A DNA stretch of 64,000 nucleotides, taken from Amycolatopsis bartoniae (GTDB lineage Bacteria > Actinomycetota > Actinomycetes > Mycobacteriales > Pseudonocardiaceae). The stretch spans positions 811,501 to 875,500 of the forward strand of contig NZ_JACHWH010000003.1 in the NCBI RefSeq assembly GCF_014191255.1, written 5' to 3'. Positions 12,181-21,515 of the stretch are shown piece by piece (within the stretch, counting starts at the first letter, position 1; each line of letters begins with the position of its first letter). The notes under the pieces are model-generated. The model ran no database searches, was not told the origin of the DNA, and worked only from the letters and a program-made list of their open reading frames with translations. Position numbers and translations under genes: made by a program.

Positions 12181-15100
12181 CTATTGCTTCGGCTTGCCGA
12201 GGAACTCGACCTCCGAAAGGGTGGCGGGGGCGGAGAACTGCACGCGGTACTGCGTGTAGCTCCCCGGATGCGCCACCTGGAACGGCCGCGTCTGGTCTCG
12301 CCACTGGAACGTCTGCCCCGACCGGCTGTCGAGCGTCGTCCAGGTCACGCCGTCGTTCGAGCCCTGCAGCGTCCACGCCGTGGGGTCGGCGCCGGGCTGC
12401 GCGCCCGAGGTCAGCGTGTAGTACGACACCGGGTCGCCCGCGGCGTTCAGCTGGTACTGCACCGTGCTGACCTGCGCCTGCGTCTTCGACGTGTTGTCGA
12501 ACAGCGCCGCGTCGGAGCCGGTGCCCTTGCCCGGGCCGGTGACGTCCGCGAGCGGCTTCGGCGCCTGGTCACCCTTCGTGATCGACGCCGGGGCGTCGTT
12601 CGTGCCGGTGCCCCACTTCGACGGGGTCGGGCCCATGTCGAAGTCCAGCGTGCCGCCCTTCGAGATCAGGTCGGCCGGCAGCGAGGTCGACGTCCACGGC
12701 TTGCCGTTGACCCGCAGCCCCTGCACGTAGACGTTCTTCGCGTTGTTCTTCGGCGCGTTGACCACCAGGTCGCGCCCGGGCAGGTGGATCGTCGCCTTGG
12801 TGAACAGCGGCGAACCCACCGCGTAGTTCGGGCTGCCCATCTGCAGCGGGTAGAAGCCCAGCGCGCTGAAGATGTACCAGGCCGACATCTCGCCGTTGTC
12901 CTCGTCACCCGGGTAGCCCTGGCCGAGCTCGCTGCCGACGTACAGGCGCGAGAGCGCTTCGCGCACCTTCGCCTGCGTCTTCGACGGCTGTCCCGCGTAG
13001 TCGTACATGTAGAGGATGTGGTGCGACGGCTGGTTCGAATGCCCGTACTGGCCCATCCGCACGTCCCGCGCCTCGCGCATCTCGTGGATCACGCCGCCGT
13101 ACGCGCCCGGGAAGGTCGCCGTCTCCTGGGTGGCGAAGAACTGGTCGAGCTTGTTCGCCAGCCCCTGCTTGCCGCCGTAGAGGTCGGCCAGGCCCTGCCC
13201 GTCCTGCGGCACGGTGAACGCCATGCCCCAGCCGTCGGTCTCGGTGTAGTCCCCGCCCCAGTTGCGCGGGTCGTACTGGCTCGCCGGCGTGCGGAAGCTG
13301 CCGTCGGGGTTGCGGCCCTGGAAGAAGCCCACACTCGGGTCGAACATGTTCACGTAGTTCTGCGCCCGGTTGAGGAAGTACGTGTAGTTGTCCAGGTACT
13401 CCTGCTTCTTCGGGTCGTTCGGCTTCGCCTCGTCGGCGAGCTTCTTCGACAGGTTCGCGATGCCGAAGTCGTTGATGTAGCCCTCGATCGCCCAGGACAT
13501 GCCCTCACCGGTGGTGGTGGGGGTGTAGCCGAGGAAGATCGACGTGTCGAGCCCCTTGCGGCCGACCGCGGAGTTCGGCGGCGCCACCGTGGCGTCCTTC
13601 ACCATCGAGTCGTAGGCCGACTTGACGTCGAAGTTCGTGATGCCCTTGAGGTAGGCGTCGGAGAACGCGACGTCGGAGCTGGTGCCGGTCATCAGGTCCG
13701 CGTAGCCGGGGGAGGACCAGCGGGAGATCCAGCCGCCGTCGCGGTACTGCTGGACGAACCCGTCGATCATCTTGCCCGCCATGTCCGGCGAGAGCAGGTC
13801 GTACGCCGACCACGTGGTCCGGTAGGTGTCCCAGAACCCGTTGTTGACGTACATCGTGCCGTCCTTCACCCCGGAGCTGACGGGGCTCTGGTACTGGTAC
13901 TTCGGCTGCCGCGCGGTGCCGGTGTTCTCGAAGCCCGAGTTGGGGTAGAGGAACAGGCGGTAGAGGTTCGAGTACAGCGTGGTCAGCTGGTCCTGGCTCG
14001 CGCCCTGCACCTCGATCACGCCGAGCTGCCGGTCCCACGCCGCCTGCGCCGCGTCCTTCACCGAGTCGAACGACGCGCGCGGCGCGATCTCCAGGTCCAG
14101 GTTCTTCTTCGCCTGGTCGAGGCTGATCAGCGAGGTCGCGATCCGCATGGTCACGGTCTTCGACGCGAACTTCAGGTAGCCGCGCACGTTGTCCCGGCCG
14201 TCGCCCGGCAGCATCGCGCCGGTCGTGGGCGCCTGGTCGAACGTGGCGTACACGTACATCCGCGTCGCACCGGCGGATCCGGCGCCGACGTCGGAGTATC
14301 CGCTGAGCGAGTGGGTGGCCGGGTCGAGCGTGAGCCCGCCATCGTTGTTCACGTTGTCGAAAACCAGGTTCGCGTTCGTGTCCGGGAACGTGAACCGCAT
14401 CATCGCGGCGTGGTCGGTCGGCGCCAGCTCGGTGCGGATGCCGTTCTCGAACTGGACGCCGTAGTAGTACGGCCGCGCGGTCTCGTTGGCGTGCTGGAAC
14501 GGCAGCGCGCGGGCGGTGCGGTCCCCGGTCGGGGCGCCGGCGGCCAGCTGCGGCATGACCTGGAAGGTCTGCCGGTCACCCATCCACGGGCTCGGCTCAT
14601 GGGACAGCGAGAACGCCTGCAGCGTCGGCAGGTTCTGCGCGTTGTTGCTCTCCTGGTAGCGGTAGAGCCACTGGGTGCTGCCCGCGTCGGTCACCGGGGT
14701 CCAGAAGTTGAACCCGTGCGGCAGCGCGGTGGCGGGGAAGTTGTTGCCGCGGGAGAAGTTCCCGTTCGCGTTGGTGCCGCGGGTGGTGAGCACGTTGTCC
14801 GACAGGCGCTTCGCGGTCTCCTGCTGGACCGGGGCGACCTGCACGTCGTCGACCCAGCCGTTGAAGCTCGCCGGGCCGTTGACGCTGTCGTAGCCGATGA
14901 GGATGCGGTCGATCGTCTTGCCCCGCGCGACCTTGCCGACCGCCGAGCGGATCAGGTTCCACTGGTTGGTGTAGAGCGCCTTGCCCGCGCCCTGGCCCTG
15001 CGGCGACAGCGTGAAGCCGTACTGGTCGGTGGCGCCGAGGTCGGACAGGTAGGTGCCGTCGGTGAACGCGAGGTCGAGCGAGACGTTCGTGCTCGGGTAG

Positions 15101-15951
15101 CTGAGGTTCCCGCCGGTGAGCTCGGGGAAGATCTTGTACGACAGCTCGGTGTCCGGGCGCACCGGGATGTGCACGTCGAACATCGTGTTGTACGAGTAGC
15201 CGCGGCCCTGGCTGGTCTGCGTGCCGGTGTAGTGGAACGCCCGCAGCCCGGTGTAGCCCGCGCGCGGCTTGCTGCTGTACCCGCTGACCGGGCCGCTGTC
15301 GGGGTAGCTGCGCATGTTCGGCAGCGGCGGCGGGGCCGGCTCGTCGTTGGCCAGCAACAGCTCCGCCAGCTGCAGGATCGGGCCGCCGTTGTTGGCGGTG
15401 ACGTTCAGCCGGTAGTACCGGTAGGTCACCGGCGCGGCGAGCTGGTAGGTGTGGGTCTCGAAGCGGCTGCCGAAGCTCTGCCCGGTCTGCTGGTCGATGT
15501 TCGTCCAGGTCTGGCCGTCGGCCGAGCCCTGCAGCGCCCAGTCCTTGGGGTCGCGCTCGCTGGCGTCGTTCGCCGAGGTCAGCGCGTAGTGCGTGATCGC
15601 GACCGGCTCGGACAGCTGGAACTGCACCCAGCCCGTGGGCTCCCACGCGAGCCACTTCGTGTCGGGGTTCGCGTCGACGAGGTTGACCGCCACCTCGCCG
15701 CCGCCGGTGTTCTCGTCGCTGGCGGTCACGTCGGTGACCTTGCCGCGGACGTCGCCGGGGATGGCCGAACCGTTGGCGCCGTTGACACCCGAGGCACGCT
15801 CGGCGGTGTCGACCGCGGGCTGCGGGTCACCGGACTCGAAGGAGGAGGAGAAGCTCGCGATCGCCGGGGCGGCCGCCGCGGGCACGGCGGCCAGCCCGGT
15901 CACGAGGGCGGCGCACGCCACCAGCACCGACACTGCGTTGGTTCGGACCAT
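12181..15951 (-). CDS. Secreted GH92 alpha-1,2-mannosidase with F5/8C domains
   Basis: 1256 residues. A Sec signal peptide spans about 1-28 (cleavage near AAA/AP). An F5/8-type C (CBM32-like) domain follows at about 65-207, then the GH92 N-terminal beta-sandwich, the catalytic (alpha/alpha)6 region with the GYPGDEDNGEMSAWY segment, and a C-terminal discoidin-like region. It should remove terminal alpha-mannose from glycans outside the cell (fungal mannan or glycoproteins are plausible). It is the paralogue of the adjacent 8952 gene. A TTGACG -35-like hexamer lies at 15983-15988 on the reverse strand. Its linkage specificity is not visible from sequence. Confidence 0.94.
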   Translation of the reverse strand: MVRTNAVSVLVACAALVTGLAAVPAAAAPAIASFSSSFESGDPQPAVDTAERASGVNGANGSAIPGDVRGKVTDVTASDENTGGGEVAVNLVDANPDTKWLAWEPTGWVQFQLSEPVAITHYALTSANDASERDPKDWALQGSADGQTWTNIDQQTGQSFGSRFETHTYQLAAPVTYRYYRLNVTANNGGPILQLAELLLANDEPAPPPLPNMRSYPDSGPVSGYSSKPRAGYTGLRAFHYTGTQTSQGRGYSYNTMFDVHIPVRPDTELSYKIFPELTGGNLSYPSTNVSLDLAFTDGTYLSDLGATDQYGFTLSPQGQGAGKALYTNQWNLIRSAVGKVARGKTIDRILIGYDSVNGPASFNGWVDDVQVAPVQQETAKRLSDNVLTTRGTNANGNFSRGNNFPATALPHGFNFWTPVTDAGSTQWLYRYQESNNAQNLPTLQAFSLSHEPSPWMGDRQTFQVMPQLAAGAPTGDRTARALPFQHANETARPYYYGVQFENGIRTELAPTDHAAMMRFTFPDTNANLVFDNVNNDGGLTLDPATHSLSGYSDVGAGSAGATRMYVYATFDQAPTTGAMLPGDGRDNVRGYLKFASKTVTMRIATSLISLDQAKKNLDLEIAPRASFDSVKDAAQAAWDRQLGVIEVQGASQDQLTTLYSNLYRLFLYPNSGFENTGTARQPKYQYQSPVSSGVKDGTMYVNNGFWDTYRTTWSAYDLLSPDMAGKMIDGFVQQYRDGGWISRWSSPGYADLMTGTSSDVAFSDAYLKGITNFDVKSAYDSMVKDATVAPPNSAVGRKGLDTSIFLGYTPTTTGEGMSWAIEGYINDFGIANLSKKLADEAKPNDPKKQEYLDNYTYFLNRAQNYVNMFDPSVGFFQGRNPDGSFRTPASQYDPRNWGGDYTETDGWGMAFTVPQDGQGLADLYGGKQGLANKLDQFFATQETATFPGAYGGVIHEMREARDVRMGQYGHSNQPSHHILYMYDYAGQPSKTQAKVREALSRLYVGSELGQGYPGDEDNGEMSAWYIFSALGFYPLQMGSPNYAVGSPLFTKATIHLPGRDLVVNAPKNNAKNVYVQGLRVNGKPWTSTSLPADLISKGGTLDFDMGPTPSKWGTGTNDAPASITKGDQAPKPLADVTGPGKGTGSDAALFDNTSKTQAQVSTVQYQLNAAGDPVSYYTLTSGAQPGADPTAWTLQGSNDGVTWTTLDSRSGQTFQWRDQTRPFQVAHPGSYTQYRVQFSAPATLSEVEFLGKPKQ

Positions 15952-16026
15952 GAGCGGAAGCTCAACCCGAAGACCCCTGGTGCGTCAAGGATTCCGCGGA
16001 AACCTGACCGAAACCGGACAGGTTGT

Positions 16027-17316
16027 CTAGACCGACGAAAGGAGGTGCCCGAGGACGCGCTTGCCGAAACGCAGCCCCTCGACGGGTACGCGCTCGTCGA
16101 CGCCGTGCGCCATGGTCGAGTACGCGAAGCCTTCGGGCACCCAGAGCGGGGCGAAGCCGTAGCAGTCGATGCCCAGCTGGTCGAACGCCTTCGCGTCCGT
16201 GCCGCCGCCCATGCAGAACGGCACCACGACCGCCTCCGGGTCCTCGGCCCGCAGCGCCGCCGCCATGGCCTCGAACCACGGCGAGTCGACCGGCGCCTGC
16301 ACCGGCGGCTGGTGGGCGACGAACTCCCGCTCCACGCCCGGCCCGAGCAGCGAGTCGAGGGTGGCCAGCAGGTCCTCCTCCGTGCCGGGCAGCACCCGCA
16401 CGTCCACCTGCCCCTGCGCGACGCTGGGGATGACGTTGACCTTGTACCCGGCGTCGAGCATCGTCGGCGTGCTGCTGTTGCGGATCGTGTTCTCCACCAG
16501 CGACACGGCCGGGCCCAGCCCGGCCAGCGTACCGTCCACATCGGACAGATCAACGGGCACGCCGAGCGCCTTCCCGGCCCGCAGCAGGAACGCCTCGACG
16601 GCCGGGGTCAGTACCACCGGCCACTCGTGCGCGGCGATCCGGTGCATCGCGTTCACCAGGCGCACCACGGCGTTCTCGTCGTTGCGCCGGGAACCGTGCC
16701 CCGCGCGGCCGCGGGCGGTCAGCCGCAGGTGCGCGGTGCCCCGCTCGGCCGTCGCGACCGGATACAGCCGCACGGTGCGCCCGTCGGCGGTCGGCACGTG
16801 GAAGGTGTACGCGCCCGTCTCGCTGATCGCGGCGGCGCAGCCCTCGAAGAACTCCCGGTGCTCGGTGGCGAGCCAGTGCGCGCCCCACTCGCCGCGGTCC
16901 TCCTCGTCGGCGACGAACGCCAGCACCAGCTCGCGGCGCGGGCGCAGGCCGTCGGCGACCAGCGACAGCACCATGGCGCAGAAGTCCTTCATGTCCACCG
17001 CGCCGCGGCCCCACAGGTAGCCGTCGTGCACCTCGCCGGCGAACGGCGGCACCGACCAGTCGGCCGCGTCGGCGGGCACCACGTCGAGGTGGCCGTGGAC
17101 GAGCAGCGGCGGCAGCGTCGGGTCGGTGCCCGGCACCCGCGCGAGCACGCTCGCCCGCCGCGGCGCGGATTCCAGCACCTTCGGTTCGATCCCCGCGTCG
17201 GACAGCACCCCGGCGACGAACTCCGCCGCCTCGCGTTCCCCCTCGGCGTCCCCGTGCCCGCGGTTCGTGGTGTCGAACCGGATCAACTGGGCGCACAACT
17301 CCACTACGTCAGCCAT
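16027..17316 (-). CDS. M20 family metallopeptidase (ArgE/DapE-like)
   Basis: 429-residue dinuclear zinc amidohydrolase/peptidase. Metal and catalytic motifs are HGHLDVVPAD (His, catalytic Asp), WGRGAVDMKDF (bridging Asp) and DEEDRGEWGA (general base Glu and ligand Glu), with a dimerisation lid in the middle and the C-terminal His near MAHGVDERVPVEGL. No signal peptide. Its ATG overlaps the stop of the DppA gene by 8 bp, so the two form an operon and the pair is most simply read as intracellular dipeptide turnover. ArgE, DapE or dipeptidase specificity cannot be told apart. Confidence 0.9.
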   Translation of the reverse strand: MADVVELCAQLIRFDTTNRGHGDAEGEREAAEFVAGVLSDAGIEPKVLESAPRRASVLARVPGTDPTLPPLLVHGHLDVVPADAADWSVPPFAGEVHDGYLWGRGAVDMKDFCAMVLSLVADGLRPRRELVLAFVADEEDRGEWGAHWLATEHREFFEGCAAAISETGAYTFHVPTADGRTVRLYPVATAERGTAHLRLTARGRAGHGSRRNDENAVVRLVNAMHRIAAHEWPVVLTPAVEAFLLRAGKALGVPVDLSDVDGTLAGLGPAVSLVENTIRNSSTPTMLDAGYKVNVIPSVAQGQVDVRVLPGTEEDLLATLDSLLGPGVEREFVAHQPPVQAPVDSPWFEAMAAALRAEDPEAVVVPFCMGGGTDAKAFDQLGIDCYGFAPLWVPEGFAYSTMAHGVDERVPVEGLRFGKRVLGHLLSSV

Positions 17317-18136
17317 AGATCCCCTGTACCGCTCCCGCCGCGATGGCCGTGACCACCTTGAACGCCTTCATCGCCTCGGTCATGTCCGCTGCCTCGAACC
17401 CGACCTTACGCACCCCGGTCCGTTCGACGGTCGGGACCACCGCGGTGGCCTGGGCCAGGTGGCTCGCGTCGAACTCCACCTCGATCCGGTGCGGGCGGCG
17501 TTCCGGTTCCGCGTGCCCGGCCCGGGTCATCGCCCGCTCGGCGGCGACCCGCAGCGCGGTGGCGGTGCGCTGGGGCGGGGTGCAGATCGCGGCGTACCTG
17601 CTGACGCACTCCTTCACCGCGACGCCGAGCGCCTCGGGGGCGTAGTCGCGGGCGTCGTCGCAAGTCTTGTCATCGCCGGTGACCATCAGCACGGGCACGC
17701 CGTACTCCGCGGCGAGCGCGGCGTTGAGCCTGCCCTCGCTCGCGGGGACGCCGTCGAGCCACACGCCGGTGATCTGGTTTTCGAGGTAGGTGTGGGAAAG
17801 GACACCGTCCGCGCCGGCGCCCGCGTGGTAGCCGAGGAACACCACACCGTCCACGCCGGAGTCGATCCCCTGCATCATCGACAGCGGTTTGTGCCGCCCG
17901 GTGAGCATCCGCGCGCGCACGTCGAGGTCCTCCAGCAGCAGGTTGCGCTGTGAGGAGTGCGCCTCGTTGACCAGGACGTCCGTCGCGCCGCCCTCGTGCA
18001 GCCCGGCGACCGTGGCGTTGACGTCGCCGGTGAACAACCGCCGGAACCGCTGCCACTGCTCGGTTCCCGGCACGACGTCGTCGGTCCACGTGACGCCGGT
18101 GGCGCCCTCCATGTCCGCGGAGATCAGGATGCGCAT
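17309..18136 (-). CDS. dppA: M55 family D-aminopeptidase (DppA)
   Basis: 275-residue zinc-dependent D-aminopeptidase-like protein; the family releases D-Ala from D-Ala-containing peptides. Seen here: [10 protein letters not shown] (metal-binding Asp and Glu near the N-terminus), [33 protein letters not shown], and [17 protein letters not shown]. It starts at ATG 18136 and is divergent from the BtuF-like gene with only 24 bp between the start codons. A TAGGGT hexamer lies 8 nt upstream of its start, giving almost no leader. It is likely co-transcribed with the M20 peptidase; recycling of cell-wall peptides is the likely role (inference). Confidence 0.9.
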   Translation of the reverse strand: MRILISADMEGATGVTWTDDVVPGTEQWQRFRRLFTGDVNATVAGLHEGGATDVLVNEAHSSQRNLLLEDLDVRARMLTGRHKPLSMMQGIDSGVDGVVFLGYHAGAGADGVLSHTYLENQITGVWLDGVPASEGRLNAALAAEYGVPVLMVTGDDKTCDDARDYAPEALGVAVKECVSRYAAICTPPQRTATALRVAAERAMTRAGHAEPERRPHRIEVEFDASHLAQATAVVPTVERTGVRKVGFEAADMTEAMKAFKVVTAIAAGAVQGIYG

Positions 18137-18144
18137 GGTCAGCG

Positions 18145-18154
18145 ACCCTATCCT
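18145..18154. promoter_or_regulatory. Overlapping divergent -10 elements
   Basis: The 10-bp stretch ACCCTATCCT contains TATCCT (18149-18154) exactly 6 nt before the + strand ATG at 18161 and, on the other strand, TAGGGT (18150-18145) 8 nt before the dppA ATG at 18136. The two hexamers share two base pairs, so only one polymerase could open the site at a time. Confidence 0.5.
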
Positions 18155-18160
18155 GGCCCG

Positions 18161-19069
18161 ATGCGGATCGTGTCCCTGTTGCCCGCCGCGACCGACCTCG
18201 TGGCCGACCTCGGCCTGGTCGCGGACCTCGCCGGGCGCACCCACGAATGCGACTGGCCGGCGGAGGTCGCCGCGGTGCCCGTGGTGACCGCGAGCGAGAT
18301 CGACCAGGACCGGTTGAGCAGCCGGGAGATCAGCGATGTCGTCGGCGGCGCCCCGCACCGCGGATCGTCCCTGTACGCGCTGGACGAACGGAAACTGGCG
18401 GAACTCGCACCCGACTTCGTGCTCACCCAGGACCTTTGCGACGTGTGCGCGGTGTCCTACCGCCGCGTCTCCGAGGCCGTGCGCGTGCTGGACGCCGGGC
18501 CACGGGTGCTCAGCCTCGAACCCCGCACGCTGTCCGAGGTGCTCGGCTGCCTCACCACGCTCGGTGCCGCGTTCGGCGTTCCGGACCGCGCCGCGGCTCG
18601 CGTCGCCCACTGGCAGGGCCGGCTGGCCGACGTGGCGCGGCAGGTCCTGGACCGGCCGCGGCCGCGCGTCGCGGCGATCGAATGGCTCGACCCCATCTGG
18701 CCGGCCGGGCACTGGGTGCCGGAGCAGATCGCGCACGCCGGAGGCGAGCCGCTGCTCGCGAAGGCGGGCGAGCACACGTCGCCCGTCGAGTGGGACGAGG
18801 TGCTCGCCGCGCGGCCGGACGTGCTCCTGGTGCTGCCCTGCGGCTTTCCGCCGTCCCGGACCCTGGCCGAACTGGACGTCCTCACCCGCCGTCCCGGCTT
18901 CTCCGGGATCCCGGAGGTGTGGGTGCTCGACGGCCCGGCGTACTTCAACCGGCCGGGCCCGCGGGTGGTCCGCGGGGTGGAGGTCCTGGCGCACGTGCTG
19001 CACGGGATCGGCACTGTGGCCCCCGGCGAGGCGGTCAGGGTGGGCCGGTCCGGTCGCTCGGGGGGCTGA
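18161..19069 (+). CDS. Lone BtuF-like cobalamin/iron-complex-binding family protein
   Basis: 302 residues with the fold signature of periplasmic-binding-protein clade III (BtuF/FhuD): [18 protein letters not shown] at the N-terminus, an inter-lobe helix after [10 protein letters not shown], and a second lobe with IAEWLDP-like and [19 protein letters not shown] segments. It carries the [15 protein letters not shown] motif of the actinobacterial single-gene group. There is no signal peptide or lipobox and no ABC transporter gene nearby, so it may act in the cytoplasm as a corrinoid-binding protein. That role is inferred; the family membership is clear. Confidence 0.82.
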   Translation: MRIVSLLPAATDLVADLGLVADLAGRTHECDWPAEVAAVPVVTASEIDQDRLSSREISDVVGGAPHRGSSLYALDERKLAELAPDFVLTQDLCDVCAVSYRRVSEAVRVLDAGPRVLSLEPRTLSEVLGCLTTLGAAFGVPDRAAARVAHWQGRLADVARQVLDRPRPRVAAIEWLDPIWPAGHWVPEQIAHAGGEPLLAKAGEHTSPVEWDEVLAARPDVLLVLPCGFPPSRTLAELDVLTRRPGFSGIPEVWVLDGPAYFNRPGPRVVRGVEVLAHVLHGIGTVAPGEAVRVGRSGRSGG

Positions 19070-19184
19070 CGCGACCGGGCCGGCTACCCGGGGGCCGGTG
19101 CGAAGCGTGGCGCCGCCTCGTGGTGACCTGCCCGACGGGTTAGAGGGGCCGGACCGGCGATCGGGACGACTTTCGCCGCCGGAC

Positions 19185-19198
19185 CACTCGATCGAGTG
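19185..19198. promoter_or_regulatory. 14-bp perfect palindrome upstream of ABM gene
   Basis: CACTCGATCGAGTG lies 68 bp upstream of the ATG at 19267. Perfect 14-bp dyads are typical of operators for dimeric repressors. The rest of the 197-bp gap 19070-19266 shows no coding signal. Confidence 0.4.
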
Positions 19199-19266
19199 AC
19201 CGCTGCGGAACGGCCGCGGAGGATGCCATGATCGGCCCGAGTCGTCCGAAAGCACGAAGGAGTGAG

Positions 19267-19596
19267 ATGACCTCGGAAAACGCTGTCGTCGTCGTGGCCA
19301 CCGCCGAAGCCGCACCCGGCAAGGAGGAGGAGGTCGAGCAGGCGTTCCGCACCGCCGTGCGTGCCGTGCACGCCGAGCCCGGGTGCGAGCTCTACGCCCT
19401 GCACCGCGACCCGCGCTCGCCCTCGACGTTCGTCATGGTGGAGAAGTGGTCGTCGCTGGAAGCGCTGCGCGACCACGGCCGCGCCCCGGCCCTGACCGAG
19501 CTGGGCGCCACGCTCAAGGACCTGCTGGCCGCGCCGCTCGACGTGCGGACGCTGATCCCGGTTCCCGAGGGCGACGAGCGCCTCGGCCGGATCTGA
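19267..19596 (+). CDS. Antibiotic biosynthesis monooxygenase (ABM) domain protein
   Basis: 109-residue ferredoxin-like alpha+beta barrel protein of the YgiN/ABM group. The characteristic segments are VVVVATAEAAPGKEEEVEQ, AEPGCELYALHRDPRSPSTF and MVEKWSSLEALRDH. Family members are cofactor-free quinol or polyketide monooxygenases; the substrate here is unknown. The ATG at 19267 has a good AAGGAG Shine-Dalgarno 6 nt upstream; an earlier in-frame ATG at 19228 lacks one. A second, unrelated copy of the family is at 40200. Confidence 0.85.
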   Translation: MTSENAVVVVATAEAAPGKEEEVEQAFRTAVRAVHAEPGCELYALHRDPRSPSTFVMVEKWSSLEALRDHGRAPALTELGATLKDLLAAPLDVRTLIPVPEGDERLGRI

Positions 19597-19665
19597 CCGC
19601 CCGTGGTGTGGATCACCTGAACCGGGATTTATTGTTTTGTGATCGGCCCGCCGGGAAATCGGGCG

Positions 19666-19692
19666 TCGGTCACCGGAAAAGCCGGTGACCGA
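19666..19692. terminator. Hairpin between ABM and NlpC/P60 genes
   Basis: TCGGTCACCGG, AAAAG loop, CCGGTGACCGA: an 11-bp perfect stem 70 nt after the ABM stop and 46 nt before the next start. It may end the ABM transcript or structure the NlpC/P60 5' UTR. Confidence 0.5.
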
Positions 19693-19737
19693 TTCGATAC
19701 CACAGGTTCGAATAGATTTCCCGAGGAGGATCACACC

Positions 19738-20184
19738 GTGTCCACTCGATTACGCGGGCTGGCGGTCGCGTCGGCCTTCACCACCGCCGCCACCGCCGGC
19801 CTGCTCGCTCCCGCCGCGCACGCGGCCGAAGCCACCACGGGTGACCGGGTGGTCAGCGCCGCCGCCGCCGAAGCGGGCAAGCCCTACGCCGCGGGCGGCA
19901 CCGGGCCGGACAGCTTCGACTGCTCGGGCCTGGCGCAGTACGCCTACCGGCAGGCGGGGATCAGCCTGCCGCGCACCGCGAGCCAGCAGCGCTCGGCCGC
20001 GCGCGGCGTGGCCCAGTCCGACGCGCGTCCCGGCGACCTGATCTTCTTCAGCAACGGCGGGCGCGTGTACCACGTCGGCATCTTCGCCGGCGGCAACCGG
20101 ATGTGGGCGGCCCCGCAGTCCGGGGACGTGGTCCGGCTGCAGACGATCTGGACCACCTCCTACACCGTCGGCCGCGCCTGGTGA
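19738..20184 (+). CDS. Secreted NlpC/P60 peptidoglycan hydrolase
   Basis: 148 residues: a Sec signal peptide of about 30 residues ending in AHA, then a single minimal NlpC/P60 domain. The catalytic Cys62 is in [11 protein letters not shown] and His112 is in VYHVGIF; the PGDLIFF strand lies between them. Such enzymes cleave the D-Glu to diaminopimelate bond of peptidoglycan stems. The GTG at 19738 has a strong GAGGAGG Shine-Dalgarno; longer in-frame starts break the signal peptide. There is no SH3 or LysM targeting domain, so it is a stand-alone catalytic domain. A GC-rich terminator follows at 20190. Confidence 0.93.
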   Translation: MSTRLRGLAVASAFTTAATAGLLAPAAHAAEATTGDRVVSAAAAEAGKPYAAGGTGPDSFDCSGLAQYAYRQAGISLPRTASQQRSAARGVAQSDARPGDLIFFSNGGRVYHVGIFAGGNRMWAAPQSGDVVRLQTIWTTSYTVGRAW

Positions 20185-20189
20185 CGCCG

Positions 20190-20224
20190 CGCCGGGCCTT
20201 CCCGCACCCCGGGGAGGCCCGGCG
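20190..20224 (+). terminator. Terminator of the NlpC/P60 gene
   Basis: A 14-bp stem (CGCCGGGCCTTCCC with GGGGAGGCCCGGCG, one G-U pair) and a 7-nt loop, beginning 6 nt after the stop codon. Confidence 0.75.
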
Positions 20225-20226
20225 TT

Positions 20227-20234
20227 AAGCGCTT
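20227..20234. promoter_or_regulatory. Candidate LacI-type operator upstream of glgA
   Basis: AAGCGCTT palindrome followed by TCC, 127 bp before glgA. The same AAGCGCTTTCC string sits in the TIGR04222 promoter at 37020-37030. LacI-family operators have a central CG with dyad symmetry of this kind. Similar strings also occur inside coding sequence, which weakens the call. Confidence 0.25.
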
Positions 20235-20348
20235 TCCCGACACCGGCCGCCCGCTTCCGGGGCGCCTTCCCGAAATCTGCCGTACACCTGCGTCCGTTCG
20301 GCGGATGTTCGCCCGGACACCGCACTGCGTACGACCCACTCCAGGCCG

Positions 20349-20354
20349 TAGGGT
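20349..20354 (+). promoter_or_regulatory. Putative -10 element of leaderless glgA transcript
   Basis: TAGGGT, then 6 nt (CGGGTT), then the ATG of glgA at 20361. No Shine-Dalgarno precedes the start. Confidence 0.5.
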
Positions 20355-20360
20355 CGGGTT

Positions 20361-21515
20361 ATGAAGGTCGGTCTGCTCACCCGCGAGTACCCGCCGGACG
20401 TCTACGGCGGCGCCGGGGTGCACGTGGAGTTCCTCGCCCGAGAGCTGCGGTCGCTCGTCGACCTGGACGTCCACTGCTGGGGTGCCGACCGCGAAGGCGC
20501 ACACGGGCACACCGACCCGCACGGCTACCGCCAGCCCGCGTTCACCACCATGGACATCGCCGTCTCCATGGCCGACGCGCTCGCCGGGCACGACCTCGCG
20601 CACAGCCACACCTGGTACGCCAACCTCGCCGGGCACCTCGCGAAGCTGACCCACGGCATCCCGCACGTGCTCACCGCGCATTCGCTGGAGCCGTTGCGGC
20701 CGTGGAAGGCCGAGCAGCTCGGCGGCGGGTACCGCGTTTCGTCGTGGATCGAGCGCACCGCGTTCGAAAGCGCGGACGCCATCATCGCGGTCAGCGCGGG
20801 AATGCGCCGGGACGTGCTCGCGGCCTATCCGGCGGTGCCGCCGGAGCGCGTGCACGTCGTGCACAATGGCATCGACACGAAGCTGTACCAGCCGGTGTCG
20901 ACCACGGACGCGGTGCGGCAGCACGGCATCGACCCGGACCGGCCGTCGGTGTTGTTCGTCGGCCGGATCACGCGCCAGAAGGGCGTGCCGCACCTCGTGC
21001 GCGCGGCGGCCGCGCTGGAACCGGGCGTGCAGGTGGTGCTGTGCGCGGGCGGTGCGGACACCCCGGAGCTGGACGCGGAGTTCCGCGGGCTCGTCGCCGA
21101 GCTGCAGTCCCGGCGCGACGGCGTGTTCTGGATCCCGGAGATGCTGCCGCGCGAGCAGGTCGTGGAGCTGCTGTCGCACGCGACGGTGTTCGTGTGCCCT
21201 TCGGTGTACGAGCCGCTGGGCATCGTGAACCTGGAGGCGATGGCGTGCGGCACCGCGGTCGTGGCGAGCGACGTCGGCGGCATCCCCGAGGTCGTCGACG
21301 AGGGCACGACGGGGTTGCTCGTGCACTACGCCGAGGAGGACACCGCCGCCTTCGAAGCCGGGCTCGCCGCCCGCATCAACGAGCTGGTGGGCGACCGCGC
21401 GCGGGCCGCGGCCATGGGCGCGGCCGGGCGCGAGCGCGCCGTGCAGGAGTTCGGCTGGCCGGCGATCGCGGCCAGGACCGTCGGGATCTACGAACAGAGC
21501 GGGAGGTCGTCGTGA
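20361..21515 (+). CDS. glgA: Glycogen synthase, actinobacterial GT4 type
   Basis: 384-residue retaining glycosyltransferase family 4 protein. It has the N-terminal [19 protein letters not shown] donor/acceptor motif, the Rossmann-domain [16 protein letters not shown] and [15 protein letters not shown] segments, and the EX7E region [18 protein letters not shown]. This matches the actinobacterial enzyme (Rv1212c/GlgM class) that uses ADP-glucose to extend glucan or to make maltose-1-phosphate; which one is not decided by sequence. It forms an operon with glgC, its stop overlapping the GTG of glgC by 4 bp. Confidence 0.94.
   Translation: MKVGLLTREYPPDVYGGAGVHVEFLARELRSLVDLDVHCWGADREGAHGHTDPHGYRQPAFTTMDIAVSMADALAGHDLAHSHTWYANLAGHLAKLTHGIPHVLTAHSLEPLRPWKAEQLGGGYRVSSWIERTAFESADAIIAVSAGMRRDVLAAYPAVPPERVHVVHNGIDTKLYQPVSTTDAVRQHGIDPDRPSVLFVGRITRQKGVPHLVRAAAALEPGVQVVLCAGGADTPELDAEFRGLVAELQSRRDGVFWIPEMLPREQVVELLSHATVFVCPSVYEPLGIVNLEAMACGTAVVASDVGGIPEVVDEGTTGLLVHYAEEDTAAFEAGLAARINELVGDRARAAAMGAAGRERAVQEFGWPAIAARTVGIYEQSGRSS

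Noticed and set aside
12070-17352. 1760-residue open frame on the plus strand
   Set aside because: It is antisense to GH92 and M20 genes; long empty frames opposite genes are common in very GC-rich DNA. The translation is Arg/Val-rich with no domain.
19597-19737. c-di-AMP (ydaO-type) riboswitch before NlpC/P60 gene
   Set aside because: NlpC genes often have one, but the 5' region is short and shows only a simple hairpin without the conserved GGGGAACC-type core.
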